64,000 nt of DNA from Myxococcales bacterium (lineage in GTDB: Bacteria > Myxococcota_A > Polyangia > Haliangiales > Haliangiaceae), in NCBI GenBank assembly GCA_016706545.1, contig JADJJK010000038.1, positions 1 through 64,000 of the forward strand, given 5' to 3'. Below are positions 35,696-47,102 of the stretch, piece after piece. Position 1 is the stretch's first letter, and each line of letters starts with the position of its first letter. The notes below the pieces were generated by a model. The model did no database searches, was not told the origin of the DNA, and saw nothing but the letters and a program-made list of their open reading frames with translations. Both the position numbers and the translations under genes were made by a program.

Positions 35696-36332
35696 ATGGC
35701 TGAGAGCCAGGAGAGCACAGCGCGCACGAGCCCATCGCCAGGCGCCGCCAGCGACGGGCATCGTATCGGCGGCGCGCCGCTCGGGGCGGGCAAGCTCACC
35801 CGGACCCAAGGCCTTCCTCAGACCCTGCGGGAGCCCGCCGCGGCCCAGGCCGGCGCGCCTAGCACTACTGCGTCAGTGGCGTCCTGCCCTTCGACGAGCT
35901 CGTCCGCGTGGAGCGCCGTACTGCGCACGGCTGGTGCTGGGTTTTGCCGATGGGCCAGGGCGCTGGCGCGCCAGGGTTCTGCGAGGAGCACTTCCTCTCG
36001 CTCGACCCGCCCGAGCCAACGGCGCACCTGCATCGGGTGGCGCCTGGCGCTTCGCTGCGCGAGATCTGGATGCTCCTTCGGTCATTCTGGCTGTTCAGGC
36101 AGCGCTCAGGTCAGTCAAGACCTTCCCCGTTCTCGCGCTCTTCGAAGCGCTCGGAATCGCCGATCGCGTGCATCACCCCGAGGCACTCGAGGGGGCGATG
36201 ATGCACTTCGAGAAGGCGCTTCAGCGGGACTGGAGCGACGGCTTTGTCTCTGCGCGCTGGGAGTACGGCGTCTTCGTCCCCAGCGAGCTGGAAGCGTACG
36301 TGCGCACCAAGCCGCTACCGCGGAGCTACTGA
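35696..36332 (+). pseudogene. Decayed gene, possibly LysM-containing
   Basis: Three frames each hold part of a sensible protein. First: ATG at 35696 with GAGKLTRTQGLPQTLREP. Second: LPFDELVRVERRTAHGWCWV and HRVAPGASLREI, the latter like the start of a LysM wall-binding motif. Third: FPVLALFEALGIADRVHHPE to the stop at 36332. The joins lie near 35865 and 36060 and each needs one added base. No frame is open throughout. The first segment weakly resembles N-termini of eCIS-type DUF4157 proteins. It follows the BatC-like gene. Sequencing error is possible but two breaks suggest decay. Confidence 0.45.
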
Positions 36333-36394
36333 CCGCTCCTGGCCGACGCCTCGCGGCGCGGGGTCGGCGGGTCGCGCGCCTGGCGGCGCTGGAC

Positions 36395-37915
<1,521 letters not shown>

Positions 37916-38021
37916 GGACACTCCAGAGCTTGGGTCCATGAATACACGCAGGGCTCTCGCCGTGCAAACCCGACGCGCAGCCGGAAACGGACGGTCTCCC
38001 CTCGTGATCTAGGTCACCGCG

Positions 38022-39191
38022 CTACGGCGCCTCAGGATACGGGCGGCGGCGGCGCGTGCTGATCGCCGTCTCGATCAGCAGCAACAAGATCGCCGCCAGC
38101 ACCAGCGGCGCGAACACGTCCTGTCGCTGCTGGCTCTTCTTGGTGGTGACGCCTCGGCTCAGCTTGCGGAGCACCTCGAGGATCTCGCTTGGGTCCGCGG
38201 TGGGGTTGGCCACCAGGTATCGCGAGCCACCGCCAGCGGCGTCCGCGAGCGCCTGCATGGCGGCGTCGCTGCGCCTCGAGATCACGGGCGCGCCGGCGGC
38301 GTCGCGCTTGGGGGCGCCGCGCCGTCCGTCCTCGTCCACGTCATGCACCTGCCCGCCGGCGACCGAGCCCACCCCGACGAGCACCAGGGGCAGCGGCGCG
38401 TCCTGGCGACCAGCGGCGAGCTCTCGGCGGGTGGCCTCGAGCTGCTCGCCGCCGTCGCTGAGCACCAGCACCACTCGCCCTCGCTCGGTCAGCTCTTCGA
38501 TCTCCTCGCCAGCGGCTGGGCCTCGCACCGGGGCACGGTCGGTGGACAGGGGCCGCCCGCCGTCGCCGTGGCGCCCGATCACGCGGCTACAGCCGAGCTG
38601 GGTGAACAGCTCACGGTGCAGGAGGCAGCGCGCCACTCGTAGCGCCTCGCCCAGATCGGAGCCGCGCGGCAGATCGGCTGGGCCCAGATCGCGCAGGAAC
38701 TGCAACGCCACCTCATGATCCTCGGTCAGCGGGAAGTGCGCGGCGGCGCCCGCGAACACCACCGGCCCCACTCGATCCTCCGGCAGCCCCTCGAGCAGGT
38801 TGCCGATGAGCTCGCGCGCCAGCTCCAGGCGGGTGGGCTCGAGGCCCTGCGCGCGCATGCGCGGCGTCGGCTCGATGTCGGTCACCAGCATCGAGGTCGA
38901 GACGTCGAGCGCGATCACGACGTCGATGCCTCGTAGCTTCACCTCGGTGTCGCCGATCATCTGCGGGCGCGCCAGCGCGAGCGCCAGCGCGGCGCCGGCC
39001 ATGGCCACCAGCGCCTGCTTGACGATGCGTCGCCCTGGCGAGCTGGTGGCGGTGAGCCGGGCCACCAGCGGCTTTTCCCCCAGCTCCGCGAGGAGCGCGC
39101 GCCGCCGCGCGCGGCTCCACAGGCCCAGGAGCAGCACCAGCAAGGCCCAGGCGGCGGCGCCCGCGATCCAGAGCGGCGCGGCGAAGGTCAC
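38022..39191 (-). CDS. batB: BatB-like VWA-domain membrane protein
   Basis: 389 residues from a GTG at 39191 that overlaps the batA stop (GTGA). N-terminal helices (WIAGAAAWALLVLLLGLWS and a second), VWA domain with MIDAS DVSTSM near residue 100, and a C-terminal helix (FAPLVLAAILLLLIETAIS). Compared with BatA it has an extra insertion near residue 200 (HRELFTQLGCSRVIGRHGDGG). Part of the Bat aerotolerance complex at the inner membrane; follows batA and is the last gene of the set. Confidence 0.85.
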   Translation of the reverse strand: MTFAAPLWIAGAAAWALLVLLLGLWSRARRRALLAELGEKPLVARLTATSSPGRRIVKQALVAMAGAALALALARPQMIGDTEVKLRGIDVVIALDVSTSMLVTDIEPTPRMRAQGLEPTRLELARELIGNLLEGLPEDRVGPVVFAGAAAHFPLTEDHEVALQFLRDLGPADLPRGSDLGEALRVARCLLHRELFTQLGCSRVIGRHGDGGRPLSTDRAPVRGPAAGEEIEELTERGRVVLVLSDGGEQLEATRRELAAGRQDAPLPLVLVGVGSVAGGQVHDVDEDGRRGAPKRDAAGAPVISRRSDAAMQALADAAGGGSRYLVANPTADPSEILEVLRKLSRGVTTKKSQQRQDVFAPLVLAAILLLLIETAISTRRRRPYPEAP

Positions 39192-40252
39192 GGCAACCTC
39201 CGGAGCCAGGTCGCCGCCAGGACTGCCTCGAGCCCCAGGAGCGCCAGCGCCAGCGCCACGAACCACACGAACAGCTCCTGGTGGAGCTTGCGCTCCTTGA
39301 CCTCTCGCTTGGTGGCCTCGAGCTGGGCGCGCACCCGCGCGAAGCCATCGCGGAAGCTCTGCTCGTCATCAGCGCGGAAGAACTCGCCACCGGTGGCCGT
39401 GGCGATGGCGCGCAGGTTGTCCGGGTTGACGGACATGCCGTTGAAGAGGTCGCCGTTCTCGGCGCCGACCAGCACGGTGTAGACCTTGATCTTCATCTGC
39501 TGGGCGGTGCGCGCGGCCTCGGCGTCGTTGAAGCGGGCCACCGTGTTGGAGTCGCCGTCGGAGAGCAGGATGACCACGCGCGACTTGGCGTCGGAGCGCC
39601 GGAGCTGGGCCAGCGCCAGCGCCAGGCCATCGCCGATGGCGGTGCCGTTCTCGGAGACGTCGCCGATCTCGAGATCGGCCACGAGCTGCTCGAGCACCGT
39701 GGAGTCGTGGGTGAGCGGACACTGCAGCATGGCCTGCTGGGCGAACACCACCAGGCCGATCCGGTCGTTGGTGTTGCGGCGAATGAAGTTGCGGACCACG
39801 CGCTGCGCGGCGTCGAGGCGGTCGCGCGGCAGGTCGTTCTCCTCCATGGAGCGCGACAGGTCAAAGACGATCATGATGTCCACCGAGTCCACCTTGCGGG
39901 TGGTGGTGCGATAGGTCTGCGGCCTGGCAGCGGCGACGGTGAGCGCCAGCAGCGCCAGCACGCGCAAGACGGCGGGCAGGTCGGCGGCCCAGCGCTCCTT
40001 GCCGCGCCAGGAGGTGCGGGACGCGCGGACCGCCTGGGTCTGGGAGAACGCCAGGGAGGCCGCGCGGTGACGGCGCAGGCCAAAGCCGATGATGCCAGCG
40101 AGCACCGCCGCGCTCACCAGGACGGCGGCGCGCGGCGCCCGCCAGACGAGATCGGGCGCGCGGCCGAGCCAGGAGGACAGCCCCAGGGCCAGCGGCGCGC
40201 CAAGGACGGTCACCAACAGCCACGGCCACACCAGGCGCAGCACGCGGCTCAT
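39188..40252 (-). CDS. batA: BatA-like VWA-domain membrane protein
   Basis: 354 residues. Two N-terminal helices, a VWA domain with MIDAS motif DLSRSM near residue 127 and later TAIGDGL and LSDGDSNT, and a C-terminal helix (FVWFVALALALLGLEAVLAATW). The ATG at 40252 overlaps the stop of the batD-like gene (ATGA). BatA binds partners through its metal site; in Bacteroides and Leptospira Bat proteins protect against oxidative stress. Confidence 0.88.
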   Translation of the reverse strand: MSRVLRLVWPWLLVTVLGAPLALGLSSWLGRAPDLVWRAPRAAVLVSAAVLAGIIGFGLRRHRAASLAFSQTQAVRASRTSWRGKERWAADLPAVLRVLALLALTVAAARPQTYRTTTRKVDSVDIMIVFDLSRSMEENDLPRDRLDAAQRVVRNFIRRNTNDRIGLVVFAQQAMLQCPLTHDSTVLEQLVADLEIGDVSENGTAIGDGLALALAQLRRSDAKSRVVILLSDGDSNTVARFNDAEAARTAQQMKIKVYTVLVGAENGDLFNGMSVNPDNLRAIATATGGEFFRADDEQSFRDGFARVRAQLEATKREVKERKLHQELFVWFVALALALLGLEAVLAATWLRRLP

Positions 40253-41559
40253 GGCGGCGCCTCGGGGCCAGGCTGGTCGTTCGCCGGGGCCGGGGCATGA
40301 GCTGGAGCATGAACCGGAGCCGGCGGCGCGGCGCTCGGGTCCTCGGCCGGCGCGGGGGCCAGATCGGTCGCCAGGTCGGGGGCCAGGTCGGTGGCCAGAT
40401 CGGTGGCCAGCACGAGGACGAGGCTCCGCGCGTCGGCCAGCGCCGCCGCGGCTTCGCGCTCGGTCGCCACGTACGCGGCGTACTTGACCTTGTCGACCGC
40501 CGCCAGCCAGCGGGTGACGTCCTCGGCGGCGCCGGCCAGGGTAGGGTGCTGCGCCAGCGCGCGGGTCAGCTCGCCGGTGGTCAGATCTTTGGTGGGGAAG
40601 CCCCCGACCGCCCCGAGCAGCTCGCGGAGCACGTCGGCCAGCTCGGTGTATCCGGCCTTCTGCTGGGTGATGAGCGCGCCCGAGGCCTCGAGCGCGGCGA
40701 GCCTTCGCAGCGCGCGCCCCCCGGGCCCCTCGCGGTGCGCGCGCCAGCGGCTGCGCGTCGGGCCTGATGCCGGCTTCGCCCGCCGCCTGATCCTCCACCA
40801 CAGGAGCCCCAGCAGCCCCAGGAGCGCCAGCGCGGCGGCCCCGCCGGCGACCCATGGCCACCACGGGCGCGGCCGCAGCAGCGGGCGCGGCGGAGAGAGC
40901 CCGCGCGGCCGAGTGCCGTCGTCGTCCTCGGCGAGCGAGCCGAGGATCCGCATGGGCGCCGGCGCCGTGGTGATCTGGCCAGCGCGGCCATGCGAGGTGA
41001 ACAGCAGCGGGATCGGAGGGATGCGGAGGTCGCCGACCTCCCAGGCCACCAGCTCGAGTTGCCACTCGAAGGCCGTGCCGCCATCTGCGAGGGGCCGCGA
41101 CGAGGCCAGCTTGCGGCGAACCTCGAAGGCGGCGCCCAGCTCCAGCGGATCGCGCAGGCTGACCTGGACGCCGGCGCGGGCGGTGGCGGTCACGAACACG
41201 GTGAACGGGGCACCGAGCGGCGCCTCGCCGTTCTCGGCTGCGGCGGCCACCTGCGGCGCGTCGGCGTCGAGCGGGAGATCGACGATGAGGCCAGGATCGA
41301 CAGGCCCCGCGTCGGCAGGCCCCGCGTCTGCAGGCCCCGCGTCTGCAGGCCCCGTGTCGGCAGGCCCCGCGTCGCCGACGCCGGTCTCGCCGGCGTCCGC
41401 AGCGTTCTGCGCCTGCGCGACGGTGGCACGCGCCAGCGCGAGCCCCACGGCAAAGCGCAGCATCAACGTCAGGGCCGGTCGGCGCCAGCGCGCGCGAGGG
41501 TCCCAGCGAGTGGGGCGCCGCGGTGATGGGGACGGCGCCTTCATCCGTGGCTCATCCAT
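40249..41559 (-). CDS. BatD-like/DUF4381-type membrane protein
   Basis: Up to 436 residues. N-terminal signal (LMLRFAVGLALARATVAQAQ), a repeated GPADAGPADAGP stretch, a beta-rich BatD-like domain (GAPFTVFVTATARAGVQVSLRD), one transmembrane helix (about 240-260), and a cytosolic helical domain with GYTELADVLRELLGAVGGFPTKDLTTGEL, the DUF4381 type. The tail is Ala/Pro/Asp-rich with LATDLAPDLATDL repeats. The start may be the ATG at 41559 or 41544. The order moxR-DUF58-this-batA-batB is the standard Bat order. Confidence 0.75.
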   Translation of the reverse strand: MDEPRMKAPSPSPRRPTRWDPRARWRRPALTLMLRFAVGLALARATVAQAQNAADAGETGVGDAGPADTGPADAGPADAGPADAGPVDPGLIVDLPLDADAPQVAAAAENGEAPLGAPFTVFVTATARAGVQVSLRDPLELGAAFEVRRKLASSRPLADGGTAFEWQLELVAWEVGDLRIPPIPLLFTSHGRAGQITTAPAPMRILGSLAEDDDGTRPRGLSPPRPLLRPRPWWPWVAGGAAALALLGLLGLLWWRIRRRAKPASGPTRSRWRAHREGPGGRALRRLAALEASGALITQQKAGYTELADVLRELLGAVGGFPTKDLTTGELTRALAQHPTLAGAAEDVTRWLAAVDKVKYAAYVATEREAAAALADARSLVLVLATDLATDLAPDLATDLAPAPAEDPSAAPPAPVHAPAHAPAPANDQPGPEAPP

Positions 41560-41562
41560 GGG

Positions 41563-42444
41563 TCATCCATGGCTCATCCGGCGCGCGCGGGCGCGGAAGA
41601 AGGCGACCAGCGCATCGACATACGGCTCGTCGGTACGAACCGCCACGGTCTCCAGGTTCATCCGACGCAGCGACTGATCTCGCGCCTGCGCCTGCGCCTG
41701 CGCTTGCGCGCGGAACGCGGCGCCCGACGGTCCGCTGGTATCGATCTCCACCACGTCGCCGGTCTCCAGGTCCTCGAGCTGCAAGAGGCCGACCGCGGGC
41801 AGCTCGCGCTCCAGCGGATCGTCTATCACCACCGGCACCACGTCATGGCGGCGCGCGGCGATGCGCATCGCGCGCTCCCAGCCGGTGGACAGAAAGTCGG
41901 AGATCAGAAACACCACCGAGCGCCGCCGGCTGATCTTGCCCAGGAACTCGAGCCCAGCCGCCAGATCGGTCTGGCGCGACCGCGGCTGGAACGTCAAGAT
42001 CTCGCTGACCACGCGCAACACGTGGCGCCGGCCCTTCTTGGCCGGCACGAACCGCTCGACGTGATCGGTGACGATGAAGAGCCCGACGCGGTCGTTGTTC
42101 TTGATCGCGGAGAACGCCACCACCGCGGCCAGCTCCGCGGCAAGCATGCGCTTGGTGGTCTGCTGCGAGCCAAACCCGTGCGAGGCGCTGACGTCGATCA
42201 TCAGGTGGACCGTGCGATCTCGCTCTTCGACGAATTGCTTGATGTGCGGCGCGCCCATCCGCGCGGAGACGTTCCAGTCGATGGCGCGGATGTCGTCGCC
42301 GGGCGTGTACGGTCGCACGTCGGAGAAGACCAGCCCTCGCCCCTTGAACACGGACTCGTACTGCCCCGCGAGCTGCTCTTCGATCAAGCGCCTGGACGCG
42401 ATCTCGATCTTCCTGGCCTTCTTGAAGAGCTCGGAGGTGTTCAT
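41563..42444 (-). CDS. DUF58 domain protein of the Bat cluster
   Basis: 293 residues, no signal. The DUF58 signature RPYTPGDDIRAIDWNVSARMG is at about 46-66, followed by a VWA-like fold with IDVSASHGFGS (MIDAS-like) near 88. A short AQAQAQAQA repeat occurs near 250. DUF58 proteins are the standard partner of MoxR ATPases in Bat-type loci. It starts 16 nt downstream of moxR. Confidence 0.93.
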   Translation of the reverse strand: MNTSELFKKARKIEIASRRLIEEQLAGQYESVFKGRGLVFSDVRPYTPGDDIRAIDWNVSARMGAPHIKQFVEERDRTVHLMIDVSASHGFGSQQTTKRMLAAELAAVVAFSAIKNNDRVGLFIVTDHVERFVPAKKGRRHVLRVVSEILTFQPRSRQTDLAAGLEFLGKISRRRSVVFLISDFLSTGWERAMRIAARRHDVVPVVIDDPLERELPAVGLLQLEDLETGDVVEIDTSGPSGAAFRAQAQAQAQARDQSLRRMNLETVAVRTDEPYVDALVAFFRARARRMSHG

Positions 42445-42459
42445 GGGGTCGGGCGAGGG

Positions 42460-43530
<1,071 letters not shown>

Positions 43531-43620
43531 GGCGGCGATCGAGGGAGAATCAAGCGGGCCTTGCACACCTCGACGATTACACGGTTTGGGCCGTCGCGCA
43601 CCCGCGACCAAAACGCTACG

Positions 43621-43926
43621 ATGGCTATCATGTCGGATACGCCCCCGGCTGCGCCAAGCTTCGCTCTCGGTCCGGTCGATTTTTCGACGCATATCTTGTC
43701 CCTGGCCTCTTCGGCGATGGTCTCGCTCGGCGAGTTGCCAGCGCCCGGCGAAGAGCAGCCGGCGGAGCTCGACCTCGAGTCAGCCAAGCACCTGATCGAC
43801 GTGCTGGCCATGCTGGAGGTCAAGACCAAGGGCAACCTCGACGAGGCAGAGCAGAAGGTCCTCGCCAGCTTGATCTACGATCTGCGCCTCAAGTTCGTGG
43901 ACGCGCGGCGACGACATGGCCGGTAG
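43621..43926 (+). CDS. DUF1844-family small protein
   Basis: About 101 residues (98 if the ATG at 43630 is used). The DFSTHILSLASSAMVSLGE start and the helical DLESAKHLIDVLAMLEVKTKGNLDEAE centre are the DUF1844 signature. Function unknown; often near secretion or cell-envelope genes. It overlaps the HtrA-like gene by 11 bp and is divergent from moxR. Confidence 0.9.
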   Translation: MAIMSDTPPAAPSFALGPVDFSTHILSLASSAMVSLGELPAPGEEQPAELDLESAKHLIDVLAMLEVKTKGNLDEAEQKVLASLIYDLRLKFVDARRRHGR

Positions 43927-45142
43927 CACAGGAGCTCGCGTCGGGAGTGGCGTTGGGGGCGGCGGCGTGGCCACCGCCCTTGGAGCCGTCGCGATCCTTG
44001 GGACCCTGGCGCTGACCGGGGCAGGGTGTCGGGAGCGCGTCTTGACCGCGGACGACGCAGGTCCAGCGGGCGCCAGCGATGGCAGGGTCGGCGCCGCGCC
44101 GCCGCCGACCCAGCCGACGGCCCCGCTCGCGGCGGTGCTCTCCGGCGTGGAGCCGCCGCCCACCCGGCTCGCGTACACCAGCGGCTCGTTCGTGGAGCTG
44201 GTGGCCGCGGCCCGTCCTGCGGTGGTCGCCTTGCGCGCGCGGGCGCCGGTCAAGAGTGGGCCGGCCGCCATGTTGCCGGGCGCGCCTGACGCGGTGGCCG
44301 ACGTCGCGCTCGGCACCGGCTTTCTCATCGACAGCAAGGGGCCGCACATCCTCACCACCGACCGCATCGCCTCGGCGGCCGGCGAGCTGGTGGCCGTCCT
44401 CTCCGATGGCTCCGAGGCCCCGGCCAAGCTGATCGGCCGCGATCCTCGGCTGGACCTGGCGCTCCTGTCCGTGGAGCTGCCGGCCGCGTTGCGCGTCCCC
44501 GCGCTGCCGCTGGGCAACTCCGATCAGCTCGCGGTCGGCGAGTGGCTGGTGGTGCTCGGCAACGCCTTTGGCGATGAGGTGACGGCGACCGCCGGCCTGG
44601 TCAGCGCCACCGGCCGGGAGGCCGCGGCGTCCATCGCGCCTGGGCCGGCGATGGGCTTTCGCACCATGTTGCAGACCGACGCCCGCATCCACCGCGGCAA
44701 CTCAGGCGGCCCGGTGCTCAGCACGGCGGGGCAGGTGGTGGGGGTGGCGCTGGCCACGAGTGATCGCCCCACGGAGCTGTCGTTTGCGATCCCGATCAAC
44801 CGAGTCCGCGAGGTGCTGGACTCCCTGCGGGATCACGGTCAGGTCACGCGCGCCTGGCTCGGGGCGCTGGTCAAGCCGGTGACGGTCCAGCAAGCGACCG
44901 CGCTCGGCTTGCCACGGCCCACCGGCGCGCTGGTGACCCAGCTCGTCGCCGGCTCGCCAGCGGCGAGCAGCCCGCTGCGAGTGGGCGACGTGGTGCTGCG
45001 CTGGGACGGTCGCGACGTCGATCACCGCACCTTGCCGTGGCTGGTCGCGGGCACCGCGCCCGGGCGGCCGGTGCCCGTCACGGTGCGCCGAGGCGCTGCC
45101 TCGCTCGACCTCGAGGTCACCACCGCGCCGATGCCGCAGTAG
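43916..45142 (+). CDS. HtrA/DegP-like S1C protein with PDZ domain, catalytic His replaced
   Basis: 408 residues. Export signal with LTGAGC as possible lipobox at Cys38, then a trypsin-like domain and a PDZ domain (about 300-405). In the position of the DegP TNNHVV motif this protein reads TTDRIA, so Arg150 stands where the catalytic His should be. The catalytic Asp (Asp180 in DPRLDLALL) and Ser (Ser263 in HRGNSGGPV) are kept. It may be an inactive chaperone-like homologue, or use another His. It overlaps the DUF1844 gene, so the two are probably co-translated. Confidence 0.88.
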   Translation: MAGSTGARVGSGVGGGGVATALGAVAILGTLALTGAGCRERVLTADDAGPAGASDGRVGAAPPPTQPTAPLAAVLSGVEPPPTRLAYTSGSFVELVAAARPAVVALRARAPVKSGPAAMLPGAPDAVADVALGTGFLIDSKGPHILTTDRIASAAGELVAVLSDGSEAPAKLIGRDPRLDLALLSVELPAALRVPALPLGNSDQLAVGEWLVVLGNAFGDEVTATAGLVSATGREAAASIAPGPAMGFRTMLQTDARIHRGNSGGPVLSTAGQVVGVALATSDRPTELSFAIPINRVREVLDSLRDHGQVTRAWLGALVKPVTVQQATALGLPRPTGALVTQLVAGSPAASSPLRVGDVVLRWDGRDVDHRTLPWLVAGTAPGRPVPVTVRRGAASLDLEVTTAPMPQ

Positions 45143-45169
45143 CTAGCGGGCGACCCAACGGTTCGCCAG

Positions 45170-45245
45170 GTTCGCCAAGGTCTCGCCGACGGCTCGCCGA
45201 CGGTTCGCCGACGGTTCGCCGACGGTTCGCCGACGGTTCGCCGAC
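45170..45245. repeat. 11-bp tandem array between convergent genes
   Basis: Four perfect GGTTCGCCGAC units (45202-45245) plus degenerate copies upstream, with an 11-bp period, in the 110-bp gap between the HtrA-like and GT-C-like genes. It does not encode protein. Confidence 0.85.
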
Positions 45246-45251
45246 CGCTCG

Positions 45252-47030
45252 CTACGGCGCAGGGGCCGGGGCAGGCCCCATGCTTGGGGCAGGGGACGGC
45301 GCGCTGGTGGGCACCGGGGCAGGCGCCGAGGTGGACGCAGGGGCAGTCGCCGCGGTCGGCGCAGGCGCAGGAGCAGGCGCAGCGCCGGTGGCAGGGGCCA
45401 GCGCAGCCGGGGCCAGCGCCGGGATTGGGGTCGGTGCAACGCGCCGGACCCAGGGCAGCGCCTCACTCTGGCGCCGCTTGGGTTTGCTGGCCCAGTTGGC
45501 CTGATATGCGTTCATGGTCAGCCACCCGGGGCCCGGCGGATCGGTGCTCACCGGCATGTAGCGCTCCGAGAGCGCGGAGCCGGTGGAGCAGTAGAGAAAT
45601 GCCAGCGCGCACACGGCGCCAAGCACGCCGGTGCGGCCACGCAGCGGATGGCTCATGGGGACTCGCTGGAACATCCAGTACAGCGCGTACCCGGTGAGCA
45701 CGATCATGCAGTACAGGATGAGCGGGGTGGTGCGCGGATAGAGCTGCACCAGCTTGGTCTCCCACATCAGGTGCGCGTACCAGAAGCGGCTGAGCCAGGC
45801 GCCGAGCATCATTGGCACCAGGCAGGCGACCAGGAGCGTCTTGTGACCCAGCGCCATGGCCATCCCGAACCCGATGATCAAGAGGATGGTGAACAGGCCC
45901 ACGCCGCCCAGCTCGCCATGCGGCGGCCACTGGCCCACGCCGGCCATCCCCGGCAGATCGTTGCGCCACATCGCGAAGTACATCGGCTCGACCTTGGTGT
46001 CGAAGTAGATGTAGTTGTCTGCGATCTTGCTGGCCGGATCGAGGAGCAGCCCGCCCAGGTGGCGCCACGTGATCACCAGGAAGACAGCGCCGGTGATGGC
46101 GAACAGATAGAAGCAGTGGCGCCGGGCGGTTCGCCACGGAAGGATCATCAAGGTCGTCACCAGCAGGCCTGGCGCAGCCCACTTGAACCAGCCGGAGTAC
46201 ATGAGGAACATCACGCCGAAGGCGAGCCCATACGCGGTGGCCGCCTTGGCGATCTGGCGCGTGGTGCGCGCCTCGAGCCCCTGGATGGTCCGGAGGAACA
46301 ACAGCGCCAGCGGCAAGAACACCACCAGCATCAGGTTGGGGAACGGCTTGTAGGGCTCCACCAGCGGCAGGCAGGAGATGACGCCAATGCCAAGCGCCCA
46401 GGTCGGAGAGAGGAGCAAGCGCCAGCTCAGATAGGCGAAGGGGCCAAAGGCGAGGGTGCCGAGGATCTGCAGGTGCTTGAGCGAGAACTCCGGCGGGAGG
46501 CCCACCAGATGGGAGTACTTGTGGAAGATGTGCAGCGCCAGCGGCGGGTACATCGGCGGGATCTCATCGCCGCGGTGGATGGCGTACGTCCACGAGATCA
46601 GCGCGCCGGCGTCCCCGCCCATGGCGTTGAGGCCGTAGGGCGTTCCGCGCAGCGCGACCAGCACGCCGCCGCCGATCATCCCGGTGGCCATGCCGGCGAG
46701 CGCAGCGCAGACCCAGCGCGTGGTCTTGGCGAACGCCGCATCATTGCGCTTCTTGGCGACCAGGTAGAGGATCGCGATGAAGACGATCGCGAGCACGCAG
46801 AATCGAAGCGCCATGCTGGACAGCGCGCTTATCTGGCCAGCGCGGTTGGGGGTGTACACCCGGATGGCGATGCAGCTCGCGGCGAACAGCACGGCGGTGC
46901 CAAAGGACACCATCGCTTCAAAGGCCCAGGCTCGCACCCCGGTGATGGGCGCGTCGACCTCAGCGAGGGTCGAGGGCGAGGGCGAGGGCGAATCGGTCGA
47001 GGGTGAGGGCGAATCGGTCGAGGGGGTCAT
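45252..47030 (-). CDS. Polytopic GT-C-like membrane protein
   Basis: 592 residues with about 11-12 helices between residues 35 and 500. The first loop after the initial helices has MGGDAGALISW near 140, the acidic position typical of lipid-sugar-dependent GT-C glycosyltransferases; the region ETKLVQLYPRTTPLILYCM near 455 also recalls the AftA arabinofuranosyltransferase group, weakly. A TDSPSPSTDSPSPS N-terminus and a Pro/Ala-rich tail of about 70 residues are low complexity. It may add sugars to an envelope polymer at the outer face of the inner membrane. Function is unproven. Confidence 0.7.
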   Translation of the reverse strand: MTPSTDSPSPSTDSPSPSPSTLAEVDAPITGVRAWAFEAMVSFGTAVLFAASCIAIRVYTPNRAGQISALSSMALRFCVLAIVFIAILYLVAKKRNDAAFAKTTRWVCAALAGMATGMIGGGVLVALRGTPYGLNAMGGDAGALISWTYAIHRGDEIPPMYPPLALHIFHKYSHLVGLPPEFSLKHLQILGTLAFGPFAYLSWRLLLSPTWALGIGVISCLPLVEPYKPFPNLMLVVFLPLALLFLRTIQGLEARTTRQIAKAATAYGLAFGVMFLMYSGWFKWAAPGLLVTTLMILPWRTARRHCFYLFAITGAVFLVITWRHLGGLLLDPASKIADNYIYFDTKVEPMYFAMWRNDLPGMAGVGQWPPHGELGGVGLFTILLIIGFGMAMALGHKTLLVACLVPMMLGAWLSRFWYAHLMWETKLVQLYPRTTPLILYCMIVLTGYALYWMFQRVPMSHPLRGRTGVLGAVCALAFLYCSTGSALSERYMPVSTDPPGPGWLTMNAYQANWASKPKRRQSEALPWVRRVAPTPIPALAPAALAPATGAAPAPAPAPTAATAPASTSAPAPVPTSAPSPAPSMGPAPAPAP

Positions 47031-47102
47031 GCTGACTCACGCGAGGGGAGGGGCCAGGCGCCGCGCGCGCCAGCTGGGAACAAGGGGACCATCACCAGAC
47101 CC

